Assembly (NCBI RefSeq): GCF_035982055.1
Contig: NZ_CP108427.1
Location: forward strand, 1,674,001-1,738,000
Reading direction: 5' to 3'
DNA length: 64,000 bases
Source: Streptomyces sp. NBC_01288
GTDB taxonomy: Bacteria > Actinomycetota > Actinomycetes > Streptomycetales > Streptomycetaceae
A program made the translations under genes and the position numbers. How positions within the stretch are numbered: the stretch's first letter is position 1; every line of letters starts with the position of its first letter. The notes beneath the pieces are model-generated. The model was not told where the DNA came from and searched no databases. It was given only the letters and a program-made list of their open reading frames with translations. Positions 55,253-62,751 of the stretch are shown piece by piece.

Positions 55253-56176
55253 TCAGCCGCGTTCGGCCCGCCCGTACATCGTCTTGGCCGTGGCCCCGAG
55301 GATCTCGCCGTACATCTTGGTCGGCGTGAAGCCGTCCAGCGCACTGTTGACCGAGACGAGGGTGCCCTGCCCGGTGGTCTCCTTGAAGTCGGCCAGCCAC
55401 GGTCCGCCGCTGGAGCCGCCGGTCATGTCGCAGGGGATCATCTGCTGGCCGTTCTCCTTCTTCTCCGTGCCCACACAGCGCAGGAGTTCCTCGCCGAGCT
55501 GCGGATGGGTGGCGGGGTAACCGAAGGACGAGATCTTCCCGCCGACGGCCCGGTTGAACGCGATAGGCGTCCCGCCGACAACGTCCGTGAGCCTACGACC
55601 GTTCTTGTCGGCGTCGACGACCATCGCGGCCACGTCGTTCGTACCCTCCTCCGCGAAGGCGCGCGGAGTCAGGACGGTGCGCACCGCGAAGGCGCCGTAC
55701 GGCTGCTCGCCCTTGCTGTAGGCCGGTACGAACACCATCGACATGTTGGTGTTGACGGGCGAGGCGGACCGCCGGACGCAGTGCCCCGCGGTCATCACCA
55801 CGGACCGGTTGGCGCTCTTCACGGCGGTGGCCGTGCACCAGGTGTCGGCCCCCGCGGCGTTGACCATGAACATCCGCCCCACGGTCTTCAGCTGTGGACC
55901 GGTCCACGTCTTGGTCTTCGGCCCGGTCGGCCCGAGATCCACCGACTTTCCTACGGCCCTGATCCGGGCCGGGGTCCAGTAGGCGAGGGCGTCCTTGCGT
56001 TCCTGGGCGGTGAACGAGAAGGAGGACACCGGGTCGGGGGCAGCGGCGGCGCGGCCGGAGACGGAGACGGCCGTGGCCGAGACGGGGACGGCGAGCGCGA
56101 GGGCCGTACCGGCCACGGTGAGCGCCGTGGTACGGCGGCGGAGAACTCGGCTCCCGGGAAGTGGGCTGTCGAACAT
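55253..56176 (-). CDS. Secreted trypsin-like serine protease
   Basis: 307-residue exported protease of the chymotrypsin fold (glutamyl-endopeptidase-like S1). An Arg-rich N-terminus and hydrophobic run (about 10-40) form the signal, followed by a pro-like segment with FTAQERKDALAYWTPARI. The triad is H132 (VMTAGHC), D180 (EGTNDVAAM) and S255 (TGGSSGGPW). Four cysteines can form two disulfides. The ATG at 56176 has GAGGAG upstream. It is 59 bp downstream of a small repeat-tailed gene on the same strand, probably co-transcribed. Confidence 0.9.
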   Translation of the reverse strand: MFDSPLPGSRVLRRRTTALTVAGTALALAVPVSATAVSVSGRAAAAPDPVSSFSFTAQERKDALAYWTPARIRAVGKSVDLGPTGPKTKTWTGPQLKTVGRMFMVNAAGADTWCTATAVKSANRSVVMTAGHCVRRSASPVNTNMSMVFVPAYSKGEQPYGAFAVRTVLTPRAFAEEGTNDVAAMVVDADKNGRRLTDVVGGTPIAFNRAVGGKISSFGYPATHPQLGEELLRCVGTEKKENGQQMIPCDMTGGSSGGPWLADFKETTGQGTLVSVNSALDGFTPTKMYGEILGATAKTMYGRAERG

Positions 56177-56235
56177 GGGGCGATGTCTCCTCGACTGGTT
56201 CAAGCGGCTCCAGTGGCTGATGCGGCCCGGGTCGG

Positions 56236-56673
56236 CTACGCGCAATCCAAAAGAGGTAAATCCGGTGATCCGGGTTGCGCCGTCGGGTCGGATCCCGGTT
56301 GCGCCGTCGGGTCGGATCCCGGTTGCGTCGTCGGGTCGGCGGCCGTCTCGTGGAGGAAGGCGAGGAACTCCCCCACCGTGCAGTTCCAGAGCCGGCGTTC
56401 CACCAACGCGCTGTGTCGGCGGGCGAGTTCGCGGTCGTCGCCGTAGGCGAACCTGACAACGATCGGGCCTTCGCACGCGCGGATCTCTATGGCGCTCGGC
56501 TGTACCTCGTCGGCGGACCGCAGGCCGACCGCGATGCCGATGATCTCCCAGACCAGCACGCCCGCTCTCCTGAACGCGCCGTCGGACGAGGTGTGCCACA
56601 CCACCTCGAAGTGCTCGTGCGCGGGCGCCCCGGGATCGGGCCGCCGGTTCACGTTGTTCGATGTACTGGGCAC
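56236..56673 (-). CDS. Uncharacterised protein with 8-residue repeats and a TTA codon
   Basis: 145 residues, not recognised. The N-terminal 110 residues look like a small alpha/beta domain (EHFEVVWHTSSDG, AIEIRACEGPIVVRFAYGDD, RRLWNCTVGEFLAFLHET). The tail has three copies of an 8-residue unit, QPGSDPTA or close to it, encoded by a 24-base tandem DNA repeat (about 56273-56340) in which copy number could vary. Codon 139 is TTA (56257-56259), predicting bldA dependence, in an A+T-richer 3' end. I prefer the GTG at 56673, with AAAGGA upstream. No signal peptide. Being just upstream of the protease gene, it may regulate or accompany that enzyme. Confidence 0.7.
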   Translation of the reverse strand: MPSTSNNVNRRPDPGAPAHEHFEVVWHTSSDGAFRRAGVLVWEIIGIAVGLRSADEVQPSAIEIRACEGPIVVRFAYGDDRELARRHSALVERRLWNCTVGEFLAFLHETAADPTTQPGSDPTAQPGSDPTAQPGSPDLPLLDCA

Positions 56674-56719
56674 ACCTACGTCCTTTCTGTGCGGCGGGTG
56701 ACTTCGCTGCACGGGCTGC

Positions 56720-57433
56720 CTAGTTGAGGGCGTCCGAGGGGTTGGTCAGCCAGTAGGTGGTGGTCAGTGAGCTGTCGATGTACACACCCTTGCTGGGCAG
56801 CGCGACCTTGACGCCCGAGCCCACGAATTCGAGCGCGCGGTTCTGGAAGATCACCGAAAGCGTCTTCGCCGTGTAGCCGCCGGAGCCGCTGCCGTCGGCG
56901 GCGGAGAGGAGGACGCCGGCATAACCCGACTGTCCGGGGCGGAGCGTGGTGACCGCCTGCGGCTGCGTGTCCTCGTCGACCGGAGGCACGGCCTGGGCGT
57001 CCGTGAACCGCAGGGCCGGATAGCCGTACAGGTAGCAGGTCTTGGAGCCGGTGTTCTTGACCGTCAGCAGCAGGTGGTTCAGCGGACGGGACACGGTCTG
57101 CGCGGTGACCTTGGTGTTGGCGCCGGTGCAGGTGACGATGCTGGAGGTCGACCCCTTGGACCCGGTGGGCCCCTTGGCGGTGGTGCTGCCGCTGCCCGAC
57201 TTCGAGGTCACGGACGCGTCCGTACCGGAGGCCGCGGTCTTGGTGTCCCCCGCGTCCCCCGCGTCCGCCTTGGGCGTCGCGGTCGAGGAGATGCCGTTGT
57301 CGGCGGCGACGGTCGGGGTGTTCTCGGCCGCCGAGTCCAGGTCGGTGCCGCAGGCGGTCAGTGCCAGTGAGGTGGCCGCTGCGAGGGTCGCGGTGAGGAG
57401 TGCCGTACGGCGGCGGAAGATGGCGTTGGACAT
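56720..57433 (-). CDS. DUF4232 lipoprotein
   Basis: 237-residue exported lipoprotein with lipobox LALTACGT near residue 28. A long low-complexity Ala/Thr/Ser/Gly linker (about 30-95) separates the lipid anchor from a C-terminal DUF4232 domain, recognised from HLLLTVKNTGSKTCYLYGYPALRF and LRPGQSGYAGVLLS, with a cysteine pair likely disulfide-bonded. The domain is a beta-sandwich of unknown function common on the Streptomyces surface. The minus-strand gene upstream, the chitinase, ends 240 bp away behind a hairpin, so this gene has its own promoter. Confidence 0.88.
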   Translation of the reverse strand: MSNAIFRRRTALLTATLAAATSLALTACGTDLDSAAENTPTVAADNGISSTATPKADAGDAGDTKTAASGTDASVTSKSGSGSTTAKGPTGSKGSTSSIVTCTGANTKVTAQTVSRPLNHLLLTVKNTGSKTCYLYGYPALRFTDAQAVPPVDEDTQPQAVTTLRPGQSGYAGVLLSAADGSGSGGYTAKTLSVIFQNRALEFVGSGVKVALPSKGVYIDSSLTTTYWLTNPSDALN

Positions 57434-57625
57434 GATCGGGTTCCCCCTGAGTGCGGTGCTGGAAGGCGAGCCACCGGGTTTTCGTGGTGGGTCTCGCTGC
57501 GAACAACCGCAGCTTGCGCGGCGATCCGTCCCAGCCGCCAGAACAGTCGGGGGAAACGGGAAGATGGAACACTCACACAGGGCCTGACCTGCGTGAACGT
57601 ACCGTCCCTGGAACGCGTGGGTGGG

Positions 57626-57664
57626 ACGGGCACCGACCGTTGGAACGGTCCAGCCGGTGCCCGT
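57626..57664 (-). terminator. Hairpin terminator after the chitinase gene
   Basis: ACGGGCACCG (57626-57635) and CGGTGCCCGT (57655-57664) pair, and the loop contains a second small dyad, ACCGTT-GG-AACGGT. The exact dispersed word TGGAACGGTCCA (57641-57652) lies in the loop. It is just beyond the chitinase stop at 57674. Confidence 0.7.
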
Positions 57665-57673
57665 GCCGCACGG

Positions 57674-58561
57674 TCAGCAGTAGAGGTTGGCCCCGGTGCT
57701 GGTCCCGAGGATCGAGGTGAACCGCGTGTAGGCGTCCACGCGGCTCTGCACCTGGGCGGGGCTCTTGCCGTCGCACTCGATCGAGCCGTTGATGCTGCGG
57801 ATGGTCTGGCCGAAACCGGCGCCGTTGACCATCGCGTTGTGCGGGGTCATGGAGCCGGGACCGCTCTGGGTGTTCCAGTACCAGAGCGCGGTCTTCCAGG
57901 CCACGGCCGAGTCGTTCTGCACCAGCCAGGGGTTGCCCAGCAGGTCGATGCCCAGCGCGTCCCCGGCCGCCTTGTAGTTGAAGTTCCAGCTGATCTGCAG
58001 CGGACCGCGCCCGTAGTAGGCGGCCTGGCCGGCCGGGCAGCCGTACGACTGGCTCCAGTCGCAGTACGTCGGGTAGTTGGCGGTGTTCTGCTCGACGATG
58101 TACACCAACCCGCCCGTCTCATGGCTGACGTTGGCGAGGAAGGCGGCGGCCTCCTGCTTCTTCGTGGTGTCGCTGCCGGTGTTCGCGAAGCCCGGGTAGG
58201 CGCTGAGGGCGGCGGTGAGACCGCTGTAGGTGTAGAAGGAGTTGCGGCTCGGGAACATCTGGTTGAACTGGGCCTCGCTCACCACGAAGTTGCCCACGGG
58301 CGTACCGGAGCCGTCGCAGGCGTACGGCTCCCAGAACCAGGTGCTGATGACCGGGTCGTAGCCCGGGTTGTCGTGCTCGGCGATGTACGCCTTGCCGTCG
58401 GTGTAGCGGACGATGTTGCCGGTGACGTACGACTTGCCGGCCACCCAGTTCGGATAGCTCGAACAGGAGGCGGCGGACGCGCCGGCGGCGGGAAGGACCA
58501 CGGGCGTCAGGCTACCGAGGACGAGTGCGGTCAGTACTGCGGCGATGCGGCGTCTCGACAC
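57674..58561 (-). CDS. Secreted chitinase, GH19 with N-terminal chitin-binding module
   Basis: 295-residue exported chitinase. Signal peptide about 1-30 (ending AGASAASC). A CBM5/12-like module (about 30-75) has NWVAGKSYVTGNIVRY and STWFWEPYAC. The GH19 domain (about 80-295) starts FVVSEAQFNQMFPSRNSFYTYSGL, with the acid in NVSHETGG and the family word YYGRGPLQISWNFNY. GH19 enzymes of Streptomyces hydrolyse chitin and fungal walls. The GTG at 58561 lies nine bases after GAGGAG. Two DasR-like boxes upstream predict induction by N-acetylglucosamine metabolites. Confidence 0.94.
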   Translation of the reverse strand: MSRRRIAAVLTALVLGSLTPVVLPAAGASAASCSSYPNWVAGKSYVTGNIVRYTDGKAYIAEHDNPGYDPVISTWFWEPYACDGSGTPVGNFVVSEAQFNQMFPSRNSFYTYSGLTAALSAYPGFANTGSDTTKKQEAAAFLANVSHETGGLVYIVEQNTANYPTYCDWSQSYGCPAGQAAYYGRGPLQISWNFNYKAAGDALGIDLLGNPWLVQNDSAVAWKTALWYWNTQSGPGSMTPHNAMVNGAGFGQTIRSINGSIECDGKSPAQVQSRVDAYTRFTSILGTSTGANLYC

Positions 58562-58700
58562 AGGGTTCAACTCCTCTGTGGAGCACGGCCGTACCCCGCC
58601 AAGGGCAGGGCGAAGCAGAGCCTTTGTGCGCACGGGCCGGTCGGACCGGTCACGGCGTGGGGGCGGCCGTGGTGGGGGATGGTGCCCCTCACTGAACCGC

Positions 58701-58716
58701 ATTGGTATGTACCAGT
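58701..58716. promoter_or_regulatory. DasR-like box 1 upstream of the chitinase
   Basis: ATTGGTATGTACCAGT resembles the dre consensus A(C/G)TGGTCTAGACCA(C/G)T, keeping the GGT/ACCA arms. It is 140 bases upstream of the chitinase start. DasR control of chitinases is well known in Streptomyces. Confidence 0.65.
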
Positions 58717-58717
58717 C

Positions 58718-58733
58718 AAGGGTATAGACCAGT
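58718..58733. promoter_or_regulatory. DasR-like box 2 upstream of the chitinase
   Basis: AAGGGTATAGACCAGT keeps most of the dre consensus, with TAGACCAGT intact. It lies 17 bases from box 1 in the same orientation, recalling the direct repeats of Streptomyces chitinase promoters. Confidence 0.65.
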
Positions 58734-58787
58734 CAACCCCGCACCGCGGCGGCCGAGTTACGAGCGGCCGCGCTACGTCGGCCCCTG

Positions 58788-61211
58788 TCACCTGCGCAGA
58801 GTCGTCACCTCCAGAGCCGGGTCGCCGGCAATCTCCGCCGGGGTGGACCGTTCCATGACCCACTGCTTGCGCGAGAAGAGGCGGGTCTGGTCCGAGAAGT
58901 GGGGCGACGCCGGGTTCGCCGACTGGCCGTAGGCGAGGAGGGTGTGGGCGCGCGGACCGTCGGGGGTCAGTTCGACGGTCATCAGGAAGGTGGTGCCGAA
59001 AGCCCCGGCGGTCGGGGTGCCTGTGCCCGAGTCGGGGCTCGCCTCCATGACGTCGAAACAGCCCGCGTCGCAGCCGGGCAGCGGGATGCCGTCCCATTTC
59101 TGTACGGCGCCGAGCTCGACGTCGACCGGGAGGTCACGGGCCGCGAAGTCCTGGACGGCGTCGGCCAGGGCGCGCTGCACGCGCGGGTCCTCGCCGTTGA
59201 ACCCCCTTGGCGTGGTGAGGGGTTGGGCGGGATCGTAGGGGACGCGGCGCCAGGTGTCGGGCGGGCCGCCGTCGAGGAGACGGTCGTAGAACGTGCTCCA
59301 GAGCACGATGCCCCGGCTGGTGGTGTCGGCGCGGGTGTCCCAGCGGGCGAGGGTCGTGCAGGCCTGCCGTACGTCGACCCGCGTGCCGTCCGTGGCCGTC
59401 AGGCTCGGGTGGGCGCTGCACATGCCGACGATGTCGTCGCGGCCCGTCTCGGCCGACAGGACGCGGTTGCCGAGCATCGCGTCGCGCAGGGTGCTCTCGG
59501 TGAAGCCCGGTGCGCCCAACCCGTCGGTGCCGTCCCGGCGTTGGGCGATCATGCGGAGTCCGAGCTGGGCCCGCCCGTCGAGGTGAGGATCGGTGTCGTA
59601 CACACCGGGGAGACCGGTGATCGGCGCCTCCGGATTGACGTACTGGGGGCCGTTGTTGGAGTTGGCTACGTAGTCCGTGCGGCTCAACTTCGGCTGGTGC
59701 GAAGGGCCGTAGATACCGGGTACGAGTGCGTCGGGGTCACTCCCCCAGGCACAGGCCGACGTCGAACCGTCCAGGGCGGGCGGCCCCTCGTCGTTCGGGA
59801 GGGTGCAGTGGGCGAGTTGGGCGTCGGTGAGGTGCGGAACGGCCGAGGACTCGGTGAAGTACGTGTCCCCGCTCGTGTCGGCCGCGAGGGTGTAGGTCCA
59901 GGGGACACCCTGGAACTCGTCCTGGGCGGCGCGGAGTTGGCCGAGGTTCCGTGCCTTGGCCATCGCGAGCCAGGTGTTCATGGAGCGCAGGTTGCCGGCG
60001 TTGGCGTCACGGATCGCGTAGGCCGTCGTCGCGGTCCAGCCGGTGGACAGGATGGGCCCGAAGTGCGAGGAGTACAGGGTCCGTTCGACGGTCGAGAGGT
60101 CACCGTTCGCGTCCCGGACGGTGACGGGCACCGTACGGCGTTCCATCGGCACGGTCCTGCCGTCGAGCACGTAGCTGGTCGGGTCGCCGGGCGCGAGCTT
60201 CAGCGCGTAGACGGAGGCGTGTTGGGCGTCGCTCGCGGTGTGTGTCCAGGCGAGGGTTCTGTTGTGGCCGATCTCGACCAGGGGTGTGCCGTAGAGGACG
60301 GCACCCGATACGTCCAGGGTGCCGGGGATCGTCAACTGCACTTGATAGAGACGGAAGTAGCCGACAGCCCAGGGCAGGTGCGGGTTGGCGAGGACCATGG
60401 CATTGCCGGTGCGGGTGGCGTCGCGGCCGAGGGCCCAGCCGTTGCTGCCGACATCGGCGGAGGCGAGGGCCGGCACGGCGGGGATCTCGGCGGTTGCGCT
60501 GGAGGCCGCCGCGTCCTTGCCGTCGGCGGCGGTCGTCGCCGGAGGCTTCGCGTCGCCGATGTCCGGGACCAACGGCACTGTCGCGGTCACCCTGTTGACG
60601 TCGTAGACGACGCTCCACAGGTCGAGTGCGGTGATCGGGCGCACCCAGGGCTTGCCCTTGCACGTCGGGTCCGGCAGGTGGTCGACGCCGGTGTCGCGGA
60701 GGTATCGGTTGTACCCGGCGGCATATCCCTCGACCATCCGCCGCAGTTCCGTTGTCGGTCCCAACGGGGCTTTCTGGGCCAAGAGTTGACGGACGGTGCC
60801 CGCACGCCGCTGCCCGCTGTAGTAGGTGTCGCTCGCGAGGTTGGAGCCTTGGGCTTCGCCCTCACCGGGCCCTCCGTCGGACCCGAAGAACCGGGACCGC
60901 TCACCCCTCAACGTCACCACGTGGTCGGCGAGTTCACAGACGTTGTCCTGCGCGAACGCGTACCCGTATCCGTATCCGAGCCCGTCGAAGTCCTGGGCCA
61001 GGATGTGCGGGACGCCGTACTCGGTGCGGCTGATCCGGACCGTGTGACCGCCCTCGGCCACCGTCGTGCCACCCGGCCCCGTCACGGCGGACGAGGGCGT
61101 GGGCAGCAGCGCGACAGTGGCCGAGGTGAGACACAGGACGGCCGCGAGAGCAATCAACCTACCTGCCGAGGAACGTCCATGACACTTCGTCAGTTCTCTG
61201 GGTTCACCCAT
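58788..61211 (-). CDS. Secreted penicillin-acylase-family enzyme (AhlM/aculeacin-acylase-like)
   Basis: 807-residue Ntn hydrolase, made as a secreted precursor that should self-cleave into alpha and beta chains. A signal peptide covers about 15-45. The alpha chain starts VRISRTEYGVPHILA. The processing site and catalytic serine are S256 in ADVGSNGWALG, followed by NAMVLANPHLPW and, later, VANSNNGP. Streptomyces relatives include AhlM, which cleaves acyl-homoserine lactones, and lipopeptide or echinocandin acylases. ATG 61211 has AAGG six bases upstream. It is the next gene upstream of the chitinase (226 bp), the two perhaps acting against fungi or competitors. Confidence 0.9.
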   Translation of the reverse strand: MGEPRELTKCHGRSSAGRLIALAAVLCLTSATVALLPTPSSAVTGPGGTTVAEGGHTVRISRTEYGVPHILAQDFDGLGYGYGYAFAQDNVCELADHVVTLRGERSRFFGSDGGPGEGEAQGSNLASDTYYSGQRRAGTVRQLLAQKAPLGPTTELRRMVEGYAAGYNRYLRDTGVDHLPDPTCKGKPWVRPITALDLWSVVYDVNRVTATVPLVPDIGDAKPPATTAADGKDAAASSATAEIPAVPALASADVGSNGWALGRDATRTGNAMVLANPHLPWAVGYFRLYQVQLTIPGTLDVSGAVLYGTPLVEIGHNRTLAWTHTASDAQHASVYALKLAPGDPTSYVLDGRTVPMERRTVPVTVRDANGDLSTVERTLYSSHFGPILSTGWTATTAYAIRDANAGNLRSMNTWLAMAKARNLGQLRAAQDEFQGVPWTYTLAADTSGDTYFTESSAVPHLTDAQLAHCTLPNDEGPPALDGSTSACAWGSDPDALVPGIYGPSHQPKLSRTDYVANSNNGPQYVNPEAPITGLPGVYDTDPHLDGRAQLGLRMIAQRRDGTDGLGAPGFTESTLRDAMLGNRVLSAETGRDDIVGMCSAHPSLTATDGTRVDVRQACTTLARWDTRADTTSRGIVLWSTFYDRLLDGGPPDTWRRVPYDPAQPLTTPRGFNGEDPRVQRALADAVQDFAARDLPVDVELGAVQKWDGIPLPGCDAGCFDVMEASPDSGTGTPTAGAFGTTFLMTVELTPDGPRAHTLLAYGQSANPASPHFSDQTRLFSRKQWVMERSTPAEIAGDPALEVTTLRR

Positions 61212-61334
61212 GGCCGCCACCTTGCAGGCAGGACCGAGGAAGCGTCATCGGGCCTCCGACGGATATCCGGGCGGCCTGTCAGTCTCGGGATGTACGCCTT
61301 GAGGCGCTGTCGTCCGTCCGGTGTCGTGTGTCGT

Positions 61335-62264
61335 CTACGGCTTGTAGATCTGCCGCAGGGTGGCGATGGCCACGGCGAACTGGCCGGACTCATTGGGGTG
61401 CGCGGCTGCGGTGCTGGCAGCTGGGGTGAGCGACTCGACCCATCGTTCCTCACGCGGCCGGCACATGTCGTGGCCCACCGTCGCCGTATAGGTGTCCGCG
61501 TAGGACGCGTGCACACCCTCGGCCGTCGCCTGGCGTCGCAGCGCCGCGTTGGCCTGCTTCGTGGTGTCCCGCAGATAGGCGAAGTCCCCCTTGGCAAAGG
61601 GGACTTCGGCGCAGCCGACGCCGTTGTCGGGGAAGAGCGCCGGGTAACCGACGACGATCACCTTGGCGTGCGGACTGCGTCGCCTGATGTCGGCGAGCAC
61701 ATCGTGGACGCGCCCCTCCATGGTGGCGACGCGGTCGGCCAGTACGTCCTTGCCGTCCGCCGTGAAGTACTGCTTGCAGGGGGTGCCCTCGCGGTCCGTC
61801 GCGGCGACGCGGGCGCAGGTGGCGAGCACACTGCTGAAGCCGACGTCGTTGCCGCCCATGGTCAGGGTGACGAGTCTCGTGCGCGGAGTGAGTACGTCCG
61901 CTTGGGGCGCCTTACTGCCTTTGGGATTCCAGTAGTTGTTCGTGGTGGCGCCGCTGCACGTGACGTCGTCGAATGTGTGGTCAAGGCCCACCTTCGAGGC
62001 GAGCCGGGAGATCAGACTGGGGTAGCTGCCGGTCGTACGGTCGCATTCCTTGTCCTTCACACCGGCCAGGCCGGCCCCGGAGGCGTAGGAGTCGCCGAGC
62101 GCCACATAGGCGGGCCCGTCGGTGGAGGTGGAGGTGGCCGCCGCGGTCGGCGCGCTCAGCGTGAGGACGACGGCCGAGGCGGCCAGGACTCCGGCGGCGG
62201 CGCGGCGCGTCCTGGACTGCCTGCCCGGAGAACTGTTCGATCCGATCAATCCGAAAGGGGACAC
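61335..62264 (-). CDS. Secreted SGNH/GDSL-family hydrolase (lipase-like)
   Basis: 309-residue exported hydrolase. Signal peptide about 18-45. Block I is YVALGDSYASGAG with nucleophile S59, block III MGGNDVGFS, and the catalytic Asp/His pair is near HPNESGQ at the C-terminus. Six cysteines (DKECDRTTG, VTCSGA, LATCARV, TPCKQY, GCAEV, DMCRPRE) would form three disulfides, as in the Streptomyces lipase fold (for example S. coelicolor SCO1725-type enzymes). The GTG at 62264 has GAGG upstream. It should cleave esters outside the cell. Confidence 0.9.
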   Translation of the reverse strand: MSPFGLIGSNSSPGRQSRTRRAAAGVLAASAVVLTLSAPTAAATSTSTDGPAYVALGDSYASGAGLAGVKDKECDRTTGSYPSLISRLASKVGLDHTFDDVTCSGATTNNYWNPKGSKAPQADVLTPRTRLVTLTMGGNDVGFSSVLATCARVAATDREGTPCKQYFTADGKDVLADRVATMEGRVHDVLADIRRRSPHAKVIVVGYPALFPDNGVGCAEVPFAKGDFAYLRDTTKQANAALRRQATAEGVHASYADTYTATVGHDMCRPREERWVESLTPAASTAAAHPNESGQFAVAIATLRQIYKP

Positions 62265-62425
62265 AACGCCTCTTCGTTCTCGGGGAATTGGACAGGCGCC
62301 GGCCGGTGCCGCGGAAGAGCTGTCGCTCTTTCGATGTGATCGAGCCTAGGGTCGGGGCGAGGCTCCGTCCTCGCGCTACGGGACGACCGCCTCGTAGAAC
62401 CAAAGTTGGAGAACACCCGGAGGCG

Positions 62426-62677
62426 ATGGCCCTGATCACCCTGGATCTGCACCCCTACTTCCGCAGCGATCGCGACATCGACACGGCCCTGCGGCAGACC
62501 CTCTTCAAGGCCGCCGCGACCGGGGTCGACACCATTCAGATCATCCCGGGCAAGGGCACGGGCCAGCTGAAGAAGCGGGTGCTGGCCGTGCTGGCGCAGA
62601 AGCACATCAAGAGGCTCTACGCCCGCGTGGAACAGGACCCGACCAACGCGGGCCGGATCCTGGTCCACCTTCGCTAA
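62426..62677 (+). CDS. Small Smr-domain protein
   Basis: 83 residues, essentially a bare Smr (MutS2 C-terminal) domain: ALITLDLHPYF at the start, then DIDTALRQTLFKAAATGVDTIQIIPGKGTG and QLKKRVLAVL, ending LVHLR. The LDLH and H/P-GKGTG words are the nuclease-like motifs; here the second has P in place of the usual H (IIPGKGTG for IIHGKGTG). Smr domains nick DNA or RNA; a stand-alone one may act in RNA or repair. The ATG at 62426 has GGAGG only two bases away, so the true start may differ; an in-frame upstream start is possible. It faces the GDSL gene across a 161-bp divergent gap with nothing else visible. Confidence 0.8.
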   Translation: MALITLDLHPYFRSDRDIDTALRQTLFKAAATGVDTIQIIPGKGTGQLKKRVLAVLAQKHIKRLYARVEQDPTNAGRILVHLR

Positions 62678-62691
62678 CTAGCCCTCGACTA

Positions 62692-62747
62692 TTGGCTGTT
62701 GGCTGTTGGCTGTTGACTGTTGGCTATTGGCTGTTGGCTGTTGGCTA
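62692..62747. repeat. Heptanucleotide tandem repeat (TTGGCTR)8
   Basis: Eight consecutive 7-base units, TTGGCTG or TTGGCTA with one TTGACTG, fill 62692-62747, then decay into TTTGTTA. It lies between the convergent Smr and GH92 stops. The stretch is far less G+C-rich than its surroundings and contains no gene. Such heptads are prone to slippage. Confidence 0.92.
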
Positions 62748-62751
62748 TTTG

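Noticed and set aside
58899..62339. A 1146-codon plus-strand open frame opposite the acylase and GDSL genes
   Set aside because: It is antisense to two well-recognised genes, with Gly/Val/Arg-rich low-complexity translation typical of high-G+C shadows.
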